Shown: positions 37,708 through 47,099, counted from the stretch's first letter. The stretch: DNA of 64,000 nt from Bryobacteraceae bacterium (GCA_041394945.1 JAWKHH010000002.1:752501-816500); one strand, 5' to 3'. Made by a program: numbers and translations. The notes: generated from the letters alone by a model not told the origin.

Positions 37708-38409
37708 TTATGTCTTCCGGTCTCGCGTGCGCTGGCTCCGGGGAGCGCGGGGAGGGTCTTCGCCGGCGAGCAGGCCGCCGAGCGAACTTTCGGCCAGCAC
37801 GCCCCCAAGGGCGCCCATCACCATGTGTTCGCCGATCAGTTTGTCGAGGTTGCCCGTCTTCCAGTAACCGGTGGGATCGGTGACGCGAAACCGCTTCATG
37901 TACGGGCGGATGAGGGTGAGCAGCGTGCAAATGAGGGAGTGGGTCCGGACGGCGCCGCTGGTCTTCGCAAAGAATGGAAACGCGGCATAGTAGCTCTCGC
38001 CCTTGGCCGCGTTGATGACCATGAAGTCGGGCACTTCGATGTAGAAGAGAAGTTCGCCGTTCGAATCGAAGACCAGTTGAAACGGATCCGTATCGGGGGG
38101 CATGACGATGACGCCGCGGACGTCGAGATCGATGAGGCGGGCGCACGAGCCGACCGTGTATCCAAACGGCTGGGCCGGCGGCGGAGCGATGTCGTCCAGG
38201 GATCTGTACTTCCGCTTCTCGCGTTTCGGCTCGGGCTCCGGCGCCGTTTTCACGTCCTTGGGCGAGAACAGAAGCGTTCCGCAGAGGTGGCGGGATTCTT
38301 CCTCGAAACGCCACTTCACGCGGCGGCAGAATCCACGAACGGCGTCGAGGAGTTCGTCGAGCCGGGCCGGGTCGGCGAGTTTGCCCGAGTAGGTGATACA
38401 GATGCCCAT
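37708..38409 (-). CDS. Conserved hypothetical protein
   Basis: This 233-residue protein is not recognised. It has no signal peptide or membrane segment. The first 60 residues alternate helix and strand (ITYSGKLADPARLDELLDAV), followed by a charged linker rich in Pro, Glu and Lys. A longer globular part contains DLDVRGVIVMPPDTDPFQL and YIEVPDFMVINAAKGE. The C-terminus is Gly-rich, then basic. It lies 32 bases before the DUF1592 gene on the same strand and could be cotranscribed with it, but no function follows from that. Confidence 0.65.
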   Translation of the reverse strand: MGICITYSGKLADPARLDELLDAVRGFCRRVKWRFEEESRHLCGTLLFSPKDVKTAPEPEPKREKRKYRSLDDIAPPPAQPFGYTVGSCARLIDLDVRGVIVMPPDTDPFQLVFDSNGELLFYIEVPDFMVINAAKGESYYAAFPFFAKTSGAVRTHSLICTLLTLIRPYMKRFRVTDPTGYWKTGNLDKLIGEHMVMGALGGVLAESSLGGLLAGEDPPRAPRSQRTRDRKT

Positions 38410-38475
38410 GACGCTATTCTAGTGACGGCGCAGGCGCCGGAGTCTCACGTCAAAGTGCATCATCGCGTCCCGGAA

Positions 38476-39882
38476 TTACGAGATGGCGTGTTTCTTCATC
38501 CGGTAGCGAAGGGTGTCGCGGCTGATCTTGAGCATCCGGGCGGCCTGGGTCTGGTTACCGCCGCAGCGGTCCAGCGCTTGCACGAGCAGCGCCTTCTCCT
38601 GATCCTCAAGGGCGGGGAGTTCAAGCGCCGGGGCGGTAGAGGCGAACGCGGCCGGCGCGCCCGTCGACGCAGCGGCGGCGATGCCTTGGCCGGTGGCGAG
38701 ATAAGCGGGCAGATCCGGAACGTCGATGGTATCGCCCATCACCATCATGCAGGCGTAGCCCAGCACGTTCTCAAGTTCGCGGACGTTGCCGGGCCAGCGA
38801 TGGCGTTGCAGCAGCATTTCGGCGCGCCGGGTGAGGCCGCGTATATCCTTGCGGTAGCTGTCGGCGAACTTGGCGACAAAGTGGCGGATGAGGAGCGGGA
38901 GGTCGCCCTCGCGCTCCGCCAAGGCAGGTACGGCGATCTCGACCATCGACAAGCGGTAGTAGAGATCCTCGCGGAAAGTGCGGTCCGTGATCGCGCGGCG
39001 GAGGTCGCGATTGGTGGCGGCGATGATGCGCACGTCCACTTGGCGGGGGGTGAGCGAACCGAGCCGCTGCACTTCCTGGTTCTGGATGGCTCGCAGGAGC
39101 TTGGCCTGCGTGCTCATCGGCATGTCACCGATTTCGTCGAGGAAGAGCGTGCCGTGGTGGGCGTGCTCGAACAGGCCGACTTTGTCCGACGACGCTCCGG
39201 TGAAGGCGCCGCGCACGTGGCCGAACAACTCGCTTTCGAACAACGTTTCGACGACCGCCGAGCAGTTGAGCACCACGAGATTGCCTCTGGAGACAGGCGA
39301 GATCTCGTGCAGCGCGCGGGCCACGAGGTCCTTGCCGGTGCCGGTGGAGCCGGTGATCATGACCGTCCGGTAGTGCGGTGCGATTCGCTGAATGCGGGAG
39401 AACATGTCCCACATCGGCGGCGAGTTGCCGACGATGCCGTGAAACTCGCAGCTTTCGACCAGTTCCGATTGAAGGCGCTGGGCGCGCTGGCGCCGGCGGA
39501 TGCCCTGGGCGATTTCTTCCACGCGGCGGCGAATCTGGTCGATGGGCACCGGTTTGTTCCAATAGTCGGACGCGCCGCGTTTGATCGCCTCGACGGCCGA
39601 CTCGGTGGAGTAGTGCGCGGTCATGAGGATGACCTCGATCGACGGGTCGAACTCGACGATACGATCGAGAACCTCGAGGCCGGAAAGCTTCGGCATCACG
39701 AGATCGGTGAGTACGATCTGCGGGTGTTTGGAGAAGACGAGATCGACGCCGGCCTCGGGATCCTCGGCGGTAAAGATCTCGAGGTCCTCGCGGCGGAGGG
39801 CGGCTACGAGCAGTTCTAGGTTGCGGGCGTTGTCGTCGATCAGCAGCAGTGTTACGGGCGGATTGGGGGAGGGGGTGCTCAT
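38476..39882 (-). CDS. Sigma-54-dependent response regulator (NtrC family)
   Basis: The 468-residue activator has a receiver domain (about 10-125; D16, D17, phosphoacceptor D60, K110) and an AAA+ domain. The latter has Walker A GSTGTGKD (178-185), the sigma-54-contacting loop GAFTGA (225-230), and LFLDEIGD as Walker B. A Fis-type helix-turn-helix (GNQTQAARMLKISRDTLRYR) closes the protein. All key residues for sigma-54 activation are present. It is the third gene of an operon with a hybrid kinase and a lone receiver, with a four-base overlap. A near-consensus sigma-54 promoter lies at 43695-43710. Confidence 0.96.
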   Translation of the reverse strand: MSTPSPNPPVTLLLIDDNARNLELLVAALRREDLEIFTAEDPEAGVDLVFSKHPQIVLTDLVMPKLSGLEVLDRIVEFDPSIEVILMTAHYSTESAVEAIKRGASDYWNKPVPIDQIRRRVEEIAQGIRRRQRAQRLQSELVESCEFHGIVGNSPPMWDMFSRIQRIAPHYRTVMITGSTGTGKDLVARALHEISPVSRGNLVVLNCSAVVETLFESELFGHVRGAFTGASSDKVGLFEHAHHGTLFLDEIGDMPMSTQAKLLRAIQNQEVQRLGSLTPRQVDVRIIAATNRDLRRAITDRTFREDLYYRLSMVEIAVPALAEREGDLPLLIRHFVAKFADSYRKDIRGLTRRAEMLLQRHRWPGNVRELENVLGYACMMVMGDTIDVPDLPAYLATGQGIAAAASTGAPAAFASTAPALELPALEDQEKALLVQALDRCGGNQTQAARMLKISRDTLRYRMKKHAIS

Positions 39883-40262
39883 CGTGAGGCGGCCACCGCC
39901 GAGGCAGGAATGGCATCGAGGATGGCGCGCCGCAGTGCGCTGAGGTCCATGGGCTTGGTGTAGAAGCGCGTGAAGCCAGCCGAAATGGCGCGATCGCGGT
40001 CCTCTTCGCGGGCCGAGGCGGTAAGGGCGATGATCGGAATGCCGCCGAGGCCGGCCACGCCGCGGATCGCCTGCGCGGTCTGGTAGCCGTCGAGCCCGGG
40101 CATTCGAATATCAAGGATTGCGAGACAAGGACGGTGCCGTTCCGCGAGCGCCAAGGCCTGTGTCCCGGTGGATGCGCCGATCACCGTGAAACCCAAGTGG
40201 CCGAGCACGGCGGAGAGGAGCTCCCGGCTCCGTTCGCTATCGTCTGCGACGAGAACGGTCAT
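39879..40262 (-). CDS. Single-domain response regulator receiver
   Basis: This 127-residue receiver domain has the intact set D7, D8, phosphoacceptor D51 and K103. With no output domain it probably acts as a phosphotransfer intermediate or by protein contact. It lies between the hybrid kinase gene (16-base gap) and the NtrC-type activator gene (four-base overlap), so it may relay phosphate within this cascade. Confidence 0.95.
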   Translation of the reverse strand: MTVLVADDSERSRELLSAVLGHLGFTVIGASTGTQALALAERHRPCLAILDIRMPGLDGYQTAQAIRGVAGLGGIPIIALTASAREEDRDRAISAGFTRFYTKPMDLSALRRAILDAIPASAVAASR

Positions 40263-40278
40263 GCTTCGATCTGTTATT

Positions 40279-42606
40279 CTAACGCGTCATTGCCCGGCGT
40301 ACGGTCTCGATCAATAAAGACCTGCTAACCGGTTTTGTCAGATTGGCGAAAAATTTGGGATGATTGCCGCCGGCCGTGTCATCGGCTGAGACGGCGATCA
40401 CGGGGATGGATGCGGTTTGCGGCGCCGCACCAAGCGACTCCGCCAGTTCGCGCGCCGCCGAGGTTTCAGCCAGGACCGCATCGGGAAGCAACTCGGCCGC
40501 CATCGCGAGGGCTTCGCCGGCGGACTCTGCGTGGGCGGTGTCGATATCCTCCGGTTCGAGGTAGCTGGCGAGCAACTCCGCCGGGCGTGCTTCGGCGTCA
40601 ACCACGAGGACCAGCCGGCGGTTCGTTTCCGCGTTGAGGCCGCATGAAGGCAGCGTGAATGAAAACGTACTGCCGAGCCCGGGCTCGCTCTCCACCCAGA
40701 TGCGGCCGCCCTGCTGCTCGACGAGTTTGCGCGTGATGGCCAGGCCGAGTCCGGTTCCTTCGCGGACGCCGCGGGTGGTGGAGCCCACCTGGTAGAACTT
40801 ATCGAATATCGCTTCGTGATCGGGCGAGGCGATGCCGATGCCGGTGTCGGCCACGGAGATGGCGACCTTCTGGCGGCGGCGCGCGGCCGAGATCTCGACA
40901 CGACCGGATTGCGGCGTGAATTTCACCGCATTACTGAGTAAATTGAACAGGATTTGCCGGAGCCGGGTGTGGTCGGCCCGGACGCAGAGCTCAGGGTCGA
41001 GATTGACCCGGATCTCGAGCGCCTTCGAGGCCGCCTGCTCCCGCATGGAATCGCAAACGTCGCGGGCGATCTCGGCGAGAAGGACCGGCTCCGGGCGGAT
41101 CTCCATCCGGCCGGCTTCGATCTTGCTGAGGTCGAGCAGGTCGTTGATGATGGCGAGCAGGTGCTGCGAGTCGTGGTGGATATTGCTGACGAACCGTAGT
41201 TGCTTTTCGTTGAGCGGTCCGTCGAAGCCTTCCTGCAGCAACTCGGCGAAGCCGATGATGGTGTGGAGCGGAGAGCGGAGCTCATGGCTGATGCTCGCGA
41301 GGAATTCGCTCTTCAGGCGGTTGGCGCGCTCGACCTCTTCGTTGCGCTGCTCGAGTTCGCGGTTCTTCACCTCGAGTTCGCGCGTAAACTGCTCCTGCAT
41401 CGCGCGCAGCCGGCGGTCGACGCGCCTGCGCTCGCTCACATCGCGCACGATGGCCACTACCCGAAAGTCATCTCCCGTGCCGGCCGGGCTGAGGCTGATT
41501 TCGACGGGGAAGTCCTCTCCATTGCGGCGCCGTGCGCGAAGGTCAAGGCCGGTTCCCATGGGCCTGGTGACGGCGCGCGCGGCGTAAACGGCGCGATGGC
41601 GGCTGTGCCTCCCGCGGTCCGTCTCGGGCACCAGTTGGTCCACGCTCATCGCAAGAAGCTCTTCGCGGGTGTAGCCGAACATTTGTTCGGCTTGCGGATT
41701 GGCCAGGACGATCTGGCCCTCGGAGTTCACTTCGAGGATCGCGTCGGGCGCGGCCTCGAGGAGGCGGCGGAAGCGGTCCCGCGTCGCAAGCTCCGCTTGG
41801 TGGAGCCGGCGCTGCTCGTCCACGTTGCGGCCCTCGGCGATGAGGAACACCACCGATCCGGCGTCGTCGTGCACGGGCTTCAGGGAAAAGTCGAAGTCGT
41901 GGAGAACGCCGGCGGCGTCTTTGAGGCGGACATCAGCCCGGACGAACTGCCCGGCCGCGGCCCCAGCTATCGCGCCCTTCACGAACTCCGTCGTTTGCGG
42001 ATCGTCGGGCCACCATGGCGTTTTCTCGGCGGCGAGGCCGACGACGGCGTCCTGGCGCGCGCCGATGAAATCGAGCGCCGATTTGTTGACTTCGATCAGC
42101 CGGCCCTCAAGGTCGATCAGGCCGACGAACTCATAGGTTCGATCGAAGATCGCGCGGAAACGCGATTGAGCGTCGCGCAAGGCCGCGGTCACCCGTTTGC
42201 GGTCGGTAACGTCGCGGTATACGATCAATCCGCCACGGATCTCCCCGGCGTTATCGATCAGCGGCCGGGCGGTGACGCGCACCCAAAATCCGTCCGGATT
42301 CGCGTCGGTCCGCACGAATGCTTCCGCGCCTTCGACGGATTCGCCGCGAAGAGCGAGAGCCAACGGGTGGGCATCCGGCGAGTACGGCGTCACCCCGTCT
42401 GCCTGAAACAGCGCGTGGTGATCGGACCAGTGAAGTTGTCCCCCTGGGCTGACCGTCAGCGCGTGGTACCGGTCCGATGCCGAGTTGACGGCGATCATCC
42501 GGCCGCCGGCGTCGACCACCACCACACCGTCGTCGACGTGGTCGAGGATATGGCGGATTTCGGCCCGCGAAAGCTTCGCGTCGGGTTCTGACATTCCCTC
42601 GAACAT
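40279..42606 (-). CDS. PAS-rich hybrid histidine kinase with degenerate receiver
   Basis: The 775-residue sensor has three PAS regions (about 14-135, 148-265, 278-395) and a helical linker. The HisKA domain carries H441 in ISHELRSPLHTI and is followed by an HATPase domain (N559 in NLLSNAVKF, DTGIGI at 587-592, GTGLGL near 617). No transmembrane segment is seen, so it is probably cytoplasmic. The C-terminal receiver-like domain (about 665-775) keeps K758 but has E714 in place of the phosphoacceptor Asp, and lacks one acidic residue (VVDAEA). It likely phosphorylates the separate receiver or NtrC-type protein encoded next. I chose the ATG at 42606; ATG 42594 is an alternative. Confidence 0.92.
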   Translation of the reverse strand: MFEGMSEPDAKLSRAEIRHILDHVDDGVVVVDAGGRMIAVNSASDRYHALTVSPGGQLHWSDHHALFQADGVTPYSPDAHPLALALRGESVEGAEAFVRTDANPDGFWVRVTARPLIDNAGEIRGGLIVYRDVTDRKRVTAALRDAQSRFRAIFDRTYEFVGLIDLEGRLIEVNKSALDFIGARQDAVVGLAAEKTPWWPDDPQTTEFVKGAIAGAAAGQFVRADVRLKDAAGVLHDFDFSLKPVHDDAGSVVFLIAEGRNVDEQRRLHQAELATRDRFRRLLEAAPDAILEVNSEGQIVLANPQAEQMFGYTREELLAMSVDQLVPETDRGRHSRHRAVYAARAVTRPMGTGLDLRARRRNGEDFPVEISLSPAGTGDDFRVVAIVRDVSERRRVDRRLRAMQEQFTRELEVKNRELEQRNEEVERANRLKSEFLASISHELRSPLHTIIGFAELLQEGFDGPLNEKQLRFVSNIHHDSQHLLAIINDLLDLSKIEAGRMEIRPEPVLLAEIARDVCDSMREQAASKALEIRVNLDPELCVRADHTRLRQILFNLLSNAVKFTPQSGRVEISAARRRQKVAISVADTGIGIASPDHEAIFDKFYQVGSTTRGVREGTGLGLAITRKLVEQQGGRIWVESEPGLGSTFSFTLPSCGLNAETNRRLVLVVDAEARPAELLASYLEPEDIDTAHAESAGEALAMAAELLPDAVLAETSAARELAESLGAAPQTASIPVIAVSADDTAGGNHPKFFANLTKPVSRSLLIETVRRAMTR

Positions 42607-42804
42607 TATCGGCCCTATAGGTGGAGTACCGCTTGGGGTCACCGAGGCGTTTGAGCAACCGGGATTCCAAAACGTCGGGACCGGGGTCTATGGCCGCTGA
42701 TGGCTGCTTTGGGGGAAACGGCGCAAGCGATGGGTGTTATCGCGCATCCGCTGGCATTTCCACCGATCTGGGGCCGCCTGTTTTCCGGCGCCGCAATTGC
42801 GGGA

Positions 42805-43668
42805 ATGAAAGATGCCATGACTACCAAAAAGATCCTCTTCCCGGTAGACTTCTCGCCCCGCTGCGAGGGGGCGATCCGGTATGTCGACCTGATGCGGCGG
42901 GCGACGGGGGCGGAAGTGACCTTGCTCCATGTAGCCAATCTCGCCGATTACTTGTTCGGCGTCGGGGAGTACGGCGGCTACGGCGTGGACGAGTTGTATC
43001 GCGAGCGGATGGCTGAGGCGCGGAAGAAACTGGACGCCTTCGGCGGCCTGGACTTTCCTGCCTACCGAGTTCTCGCCGAGGGTGACGCTGGACTGCGCGT
43101 GGTCGAGTATGCGCACCAGAAATCCATGGACCTCATCATGATGCCGACGCACGGGCGCGGGCCGTTCCGGCGGTTCCTTCTTGGATCCGTAACGGCGAAA
43201 GTGCTTCACGACGCGCGTTGTCCGGTTTGGACTTCGGCCCACATTGAGGAAGCGCCGCCGGAGACGATTCTCGGTTTGGACAAGATCGTTTGCGCGGTGG
43301 ATCTCGGCCCGCACAGCGCGGAGGTGCTGCGGTGGGCGGCCGGTCTGGCCGAAGGCCGTTCGATTATCGTGGCGCACGCCGTGCCGGTGGTGGAGGCGCG
43401 CCCGGAAAAATATTTGGACCGGGAGTTCTCCGCCCACCTGATGCAGATGGCCGAAGAGGAACTGGCCAAGCTGCAGAAAGAATGCGGGACTTCGTTCGAA
43501 GCGCTGGTCCGCGGCGGCGATCCGGCGCACGTGGTGCACGATGCCGTGCTTGAGAAAGAAGCCGATCTCGTGGTGATCGGGCGCGGCGCGGCCACCGGGT
43601 TCGGCCGGTTGCGGACGCACTCCTATGCGATCGTTCGCGGCGCTCCGTGTCCGGTGGTGAGCGTCTAG
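42805..43668 (+). CDS. Tandem universal stress protein (two UspA domains)
   Basis: The 287-residue protein joins two Usp domains. The first (about 6-140) starts KKILFPVDFSPRCEGAIRYV and ends with the nucleotide-binding type pattern MPTHGRGPFRRFLLGSVTAKV, then VLHDARCPVW. The second (about 155-287) has VCAVDLGPHSAEVLRWA and VIGRGAA. The first domain keeps G-x2-G-x9-G(S), suggesting ATP binding; the second is less typical. The start is uncertain: ATG at 42805 or 42817 both fit, and neither has a good ribosome site. It diverges from the kinase operon over 198 bases. Confidence 0.9.
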   Translation: MKDAMTTKKILFPVDFSPRCEGAIRYVDLMRRATGAEVTLLHVANLADYLFGVGEYGGYGVDELYRERMAEARKKLDAFGGLDFPAYRVLAEGDAGLRVVEYAHQKSMDLIMMPTHGRGPFRRFLLGSVTAKVLHDARCPVWTSAHIEEAPPETILGLDKIVCAVDLGPHSAEVLRWAAGLAEGRSIIVAHAVPVVEARPEKYLDREFSAHLMQMAEEELAKLQKECGTSFEALVRGGDPAHVVHDAVLEKEADLVVIGRGAATGFGRLRTHSYAIVRGAPCPVVSV

Positions 43669-43694
43669 CCGAGGTCCGGAAGCTTGGCCTCGAG

Positions 43695-43710
43695 TGGCAC
43701 GAGGAATGCA
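43695..43710 (+). promoter_or_regulatory. Near-consensus sigma-54 promoter
   Basis: TGGCACGAGGAATGCA matches the sigma-54 consensus (TGGCACG, four bases, TTGCW) at every conserved position except one T. The GG and GC spacing is exact. The start site would fall near 43722, just before the AAGGAGG ribosome site (43727-43733) of the IPT/TIG gene at 43740. An NtrC-type activator is encoded less than 4 kb away. Confidence 0.7.
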
Positions 43711-43739
43711 ACGAGAGGGCCGGAAGAAGGAGGCCAGTG

Positions 43740-44117
43740 ATGATTCGCAGTCCATTGTTTCTGAAAGTTCTGGTTGTTTTCTTCATTGCCGCGCTGGCGG
43801 TTCCAGTGGCGGTTGTCCGGGCCGATGACAATACCTCGCCGGTGCCCCTGATGCGGTCCTGCGAGCCGGCGCAAGGCAGGACCGGCGACGTGGTGGCGGT
43901 AACGGGAGAAAATCTCGGGAAGGCTCGAATCGCCGAGGTGTTTCTTACGAGGGCCAATGAGGATGTTCGCGTGGAAGTCGTGGCCCAGACCGACAAGGTG
44001 CTCAAGTTCAAAGTTCCATCCGAGGCGGCGGTGGGTCGCTACAGCCTGATGGTGCTGACAACCACGTCGATTCCGCAATTGATCGAGCAGCCGGTGATCT
44101 TCAACGTCACGAACTGA
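43740..44117 (+). CDS. Small secreted IPT/TIG-domain protein
   Basis: The 125-residue protein has a signal peptide (about 1-28, FLKVLVVFFIAALAVPVAVV then RADD). The mature part is one IPT/TIG immunoglobulin-like domain: CEPAQGRTGDVVAVTGENLG, then DKVLKFKVPSEAAVGRYSLMV. Such domains occur in surface and exported binding proteins. The ATG at 43740 is supported by AAGGAGG six bases upstream. A sigma-54-type promoter sits directly before it, so it may be a target of the NtrC-type regulator encoded nearby. Its function is unknown. Confidence 0.85.
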   Translation: MIRSPLFLKVLVVFFIAALAVPVAVVRADDNTSPVPLMRSCEPAQGRTGDVVAVTGENLGKARIAEVFLTRANEDVRVEVVAQTDKVLKFKVPSEAAVGRYSLMVLTTTSIPQLIEQPVIFNVTN

Positions 44118-44133
44118 TGGAAGGCGAAAGCCG

Positions 44134-46770
44134 CTATTCCTCGCGCAGTGACCGTACCGGGTCCACACGCGCCGCCCTTGACGCGGGGATAAGCGCCGCG
44201 GCGAGCCCAATGATGACCATCAACGCGCAGGCCGCGCCGAGGCCGAGCGGATCGAGCGGCGAGACGCCGTAGACGAGGTTGCGCATGGTTGTGGAGATCG
44301 CGGCCGAACCCGCCAGTCCGATGGCGAGTCCGGCCGCGATCATCGTCCCCGCGGCGCGAATCACCGTTGACGTCACCTGCGCGCGGCGGGCGCCCAACGC
44401 CATCCGGATGCCAATCTCCCGGCGGCGTTGCGCCACCGATTGCGAGAGCACGCCGAAGAGTCCAACCGCCGCCAGCAGCGCGGCGATGCCGGCAAACACG
44501 CCGATCAGCCATGCCGGGCGGCGTTGTCCCGCGAAGTTCCGGCTTCGGATCTCTTCGACGGTTGCGGTTGCGCCGAGCGGGAGGTCCGGGTCAACCTGCG
44601 CCAGCACGCCGCGGACCTCGCCCGCCGGCGGCGGAGCGCCCGGCGTCGAACGTACGATCGCGTGGACGCTTCCGGCCGGGGCTTGCGCGAGCGGGACGTA
44701 CGCAACCGGAGGGCCGGGCGCGCCGGGCGCCGCCGTCCTCTCGTCGCGGACGATGCCGGCGATCTGAACGGTCTCGAGCGTTCCACCCCTTTCGATGTAC
44801 CGGGGCGTGGTGAGGCGCACCGAACGGCCGATGGGATCTTTCCAGCCGGCTGTTTCGGCGAGGCGTGCGGCGAGAGTCTCGTTCACGACGACGATGCGCG
44901 GCGCCGAAGCGTCGTCACCGGCCGCGATAGCGCGTCCCGCCAGAATCGGCATGCCGACCGTGGCGAAGTAGCCCGGTCCAGTCTGCTTGAACCGCACGTT
45001 GATGAATCCGGGTACGCCGGCGATCATCATGCCTTCGCCGTCGCCCACCCATTGCAGTGGAAGCACCGCGCTGAGAGCCGCGCTCTCCACGCCGGGGATC
45101 GCCTTCAGCCGCTCCTCGAAGGCCTCATAAAACCTGGCGGCCTTTCTCGGTGTGGGATACGAGGCCGGAGGCAGGTCCACCGAGGCCGTCGTGACGTTTG
45201 CCGTTCGAATACCGGTCTCCGCGTTCTGGAGATTGTGCAGACTGCGAAGCAGCAGGAGCGCGCCGGAAACCAGAATCAGCGAGAGCGCCACTTCGCTCAC
45301 GACGAGAATGCGCCGCGTCGAGAGGTCGGAGGCCGACGAGCCACGGCCGCCCGCGTGGAGGCTTCGCGCGAGATCAACGAGCGTGGCGCGCAGGAACGGA
45401 ATCACGCCGATACCTACCGTGATCGCCAAAGCGATCGCGCCGGCGAAAGCGAACATCGGGCAATCGAAGGAAGGCGGCGCCTTGTACGCCACGGGAGTGA
45501 CGAGGAACGCCGCCGCCGTGTGGATGATCGCGTAGGCGGCGCCGAGTCCCGCGGCCGAACCAAGCAGGCAATAGCTGAGGGATTCAGCCAGCGACTGGGT
45601 GAGCAGCCTGGCGCGAGAAGCTCCCAACGCGGCGCGGACGGCGATCTCACGGCGCCGCGCGGCGCCGCGCGCCAGTACGAGGTTCCCGACATTGGCGCAG
45701 GCGATGAGCAGCACCAGCACCACCGCGCCGAACGTGATCCACATCGCCCGGCGCTGGTCCGGGCCCACGAGCCGGTTTTCAAGCCGGTCCATGGCGATCT
45801 TCCAATCGCGCTTGAATGCGAGTTGAATCGTCTGGAGCGATGCGTGGATGGATTGCATCTCGGCGCGAGCCGCTTCGAGCGTTACGCCGGGTGCGAGCCG
45901 GGCGTGCACCAGCAGCCAATGGAACGACCGCTCGCGGCGGTCCGGCGTGAACGCGAGCGGTTTCCATATCTCGATCGGTTCGCTGTCTGCGAACGTGGGC
46001 GGCAGGACTCCGACAATCTCATGGGGGACGCCGTCAAGGTTTACGCGGCGATGCAGGATCTTTGGATCGGCGCCGAAGATCCCCTGCCAGGCGGCGAAGC
46101 TGAGAATGGCAACCGGCGCGGCTCCGGGCTCGTCTTCCCCGGCTGCGAACGTCCGGCCCAAGGCGGGCGTCACGGGGAAGACCCGGAAGTATCCGGCGGT
46201 AACGGCCTTGCCCGCCAGTTGCACCGGATCGCCGGCTCCAGTGAGCGCCACCCGGATCCGCGTTTCCGCTGACATCGCGCTGAACGATCGGGCCAGGCGC
46301 CGCCAGTCGAGAAAGTCGAGCGAAGAGGTGGAGTTCGCCGCGCCGGGCCGAGGCTCTTCCCAGAGCCGGACGATGCGATCGGCGTCCGGGAACGGAAGCG
46401 GCTTGAGGAGAGTCGCCTGGAGCAGGCCGAACACGGCGACGTTGGCGCCTACGCCAAGGGCGAGAACGCCGATCACGGCGGCGCTGAAGCCGGGCGACCG
46501 CGCAAGCAGACGCAGGCCGTGCCGGAAGTCCCGCGCGGCGTCCTCCAGCCAGAGGACGCCGCGAGCTTCACGATGTTCTTCCTTGATTTCCTCAATGGCG
46601 CCGAAACGGCGGCGCGCGAGGCGGCGCGCCTCTTCCGGTGGATGCCCGGCGGCGACGGCGTCTCGCTCAGCTTGTTCGAGATGGGCTTCGATTTCATGGT
46701 CGAGGTCGAGATCGAGCGCCGGTTTGCGGAACATGGCGTGGAGGCGGGCGAGCAGGCGGCGGATCGTCAT
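44134..46770 (-). CDS. ADOP-type ABC transporter permease (MacB/FtsX family)
   Basis: The 878-residue protein belongs to the acidobacterial duplicated orphan permease group. It starts with the prefix domain (RLHAMFRKPALDLDLDHEIE and RLARRRFGAIEEIKEEHR, about 9-68), followed by a transmembrane helix (VIGVLALGVGANVAVFGLLQ) and a large MacB-type periplasmic domain. Three further helices around residues 340-480, a second periplasmic domain and three final helices complete two FtsX-type halves. No ATPase gene accompanies it, as is usual for this group. Substrate is unknown. It overlaps the PadR gene by four bases, so the regulator probably controls it. Confidence 0.93.
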   Translation of the reverse strand: MTIRRLLARLHAMFRKPALDLDLDHEIEAHLEQAERDAVAAGHPPEEARRLARRRFGAIEEIKEEHREARGVLWLEDAARDFRHGLRLLARSPGFSAAVIGVLALGVGANVAVFGLLQATLLKPLPFPDADRIVRLWEEPRPGAANSTSSLDFLDWRRLARSFSAMSAETRIRVALTGAGDPVQLAGKAVTAGYFRVFPVTPALGRTFAAGEDEPGAAPVAILSFAAWQGIFGADPKILHRRVNLDGVPHEIVGVLPPTFADSEPIEIWKPLAFTPDRRERSFHWLLVHARLAPGVTLEAARAEMQSIHASLQTIQLAFKRDWKIAMDRLENRLVGPDQRRAMWITFGAVVLVLLIACANVGNLVLARGAARRREIAVRAALGASRARLLTQSLAESLSYCLLGSAAGLGAAYAIIHTAAAFLVTPVAYKAPPSFDCPMFAFAGAIALAITVGIGVIPFLRATLVDLARSLHAGGRGSSASDLSTRRILVVSEVALSLILVSGALLLLRSLHNLQNAETGIRTANVTTASVDLPPASYPTPRKAARFYEAFEERLKAIPGVESAALSAVLPLQWVGDGEGMMIAGVPGFINVRFKQTGPGYFATVGMPILAGRAIAAGDDASAPRIVVVNETLAARLAETAGWKDPIGRSVRLTTPRYIERGGTLETVQIAGIVRDERTAAPGAPGPPVAYVPLAQAPAGSVHAIVRSTPGAPPPAGEVRGVLAQVDPDLPLGATATVEEIRSRNFAGQRRPAWLIGVFAGIAALLAAVGLFGVLSQSVAQRRREIGIRMALGARRAQVTSTVIRAAGTMIAAGLAIGLAGSAAISTTMRNLVYGVSPLDPLGLGAACALMVIIGLAAALIPASRAARVDPVRSLREE

Positions 46771-47099
46771 CGTGTCGCCCCGATGAATCGCGCCACGAGC
46801 GCGGCGGCCTTCTCCCAGTTCTTCACCTCGACGCGGAGCTGCTTCCTTCCGGCCCCGGTCAACGAGTAGAACTTCACTTTGCGGTTCGTTTCGGAGACGC
46901 CGGATTCGGCGGCGATCCAGCCCTCCTGTTGAAGCCGGATGAGGGCGGGATAGATGGCGCCCTGGCTGATTTGCGTTGAGTCACCGGCCGTCTGCTCGAT
47001 TCGGCGGGCGAGCGCGTAGCCGTTGAGCCGGCCCATCGTCTGCAGGGACTGAAGGATCAGAAGGTCGAGCGTGCCGCGTGGAATTTCTGTCTTAGACAT
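46767..47099 (-). CDS. PadR-family transcriptional regulator
   Basis: PadR proteins are winged-helix repressors. The 110-residue protein has the family core (PRGTLDLLILQSLQTMGRLN, then ISQGAIYPALIRLQQEGWIA) and a C-terminal dimerisation helix. I place the start at the ATG at 47099, since the alternative at 47114 falls within the likely -10 element. The message would be nearly leaderless. It is coupled to the ADOP permease gene and is likely autoregulated through the repeats at its start. Confidence 0.9.
   Translation of the reverse strand: MSKTEIPRGTLDLLILQSLQTMGRLNGYALARRIEQTAGDSTQISQGAIYPALIRLQQEGWIAAESGVSETNRKVKFYSLTGAGRKQLRVEVKNWEKAAALVARFIGATR

Noticed and set aside
37591..39819. A 742-codon plus-strand frame opposite the NtrC-type and hypothetical genes
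   Set aside because: No domain is seen, and the minus-strand activator has every family motif.
40364..42406. Plus-strand frames opposite the hybrid kinase
   Set aside because: They are shadows of PAS and kinase domains with clear motifs.
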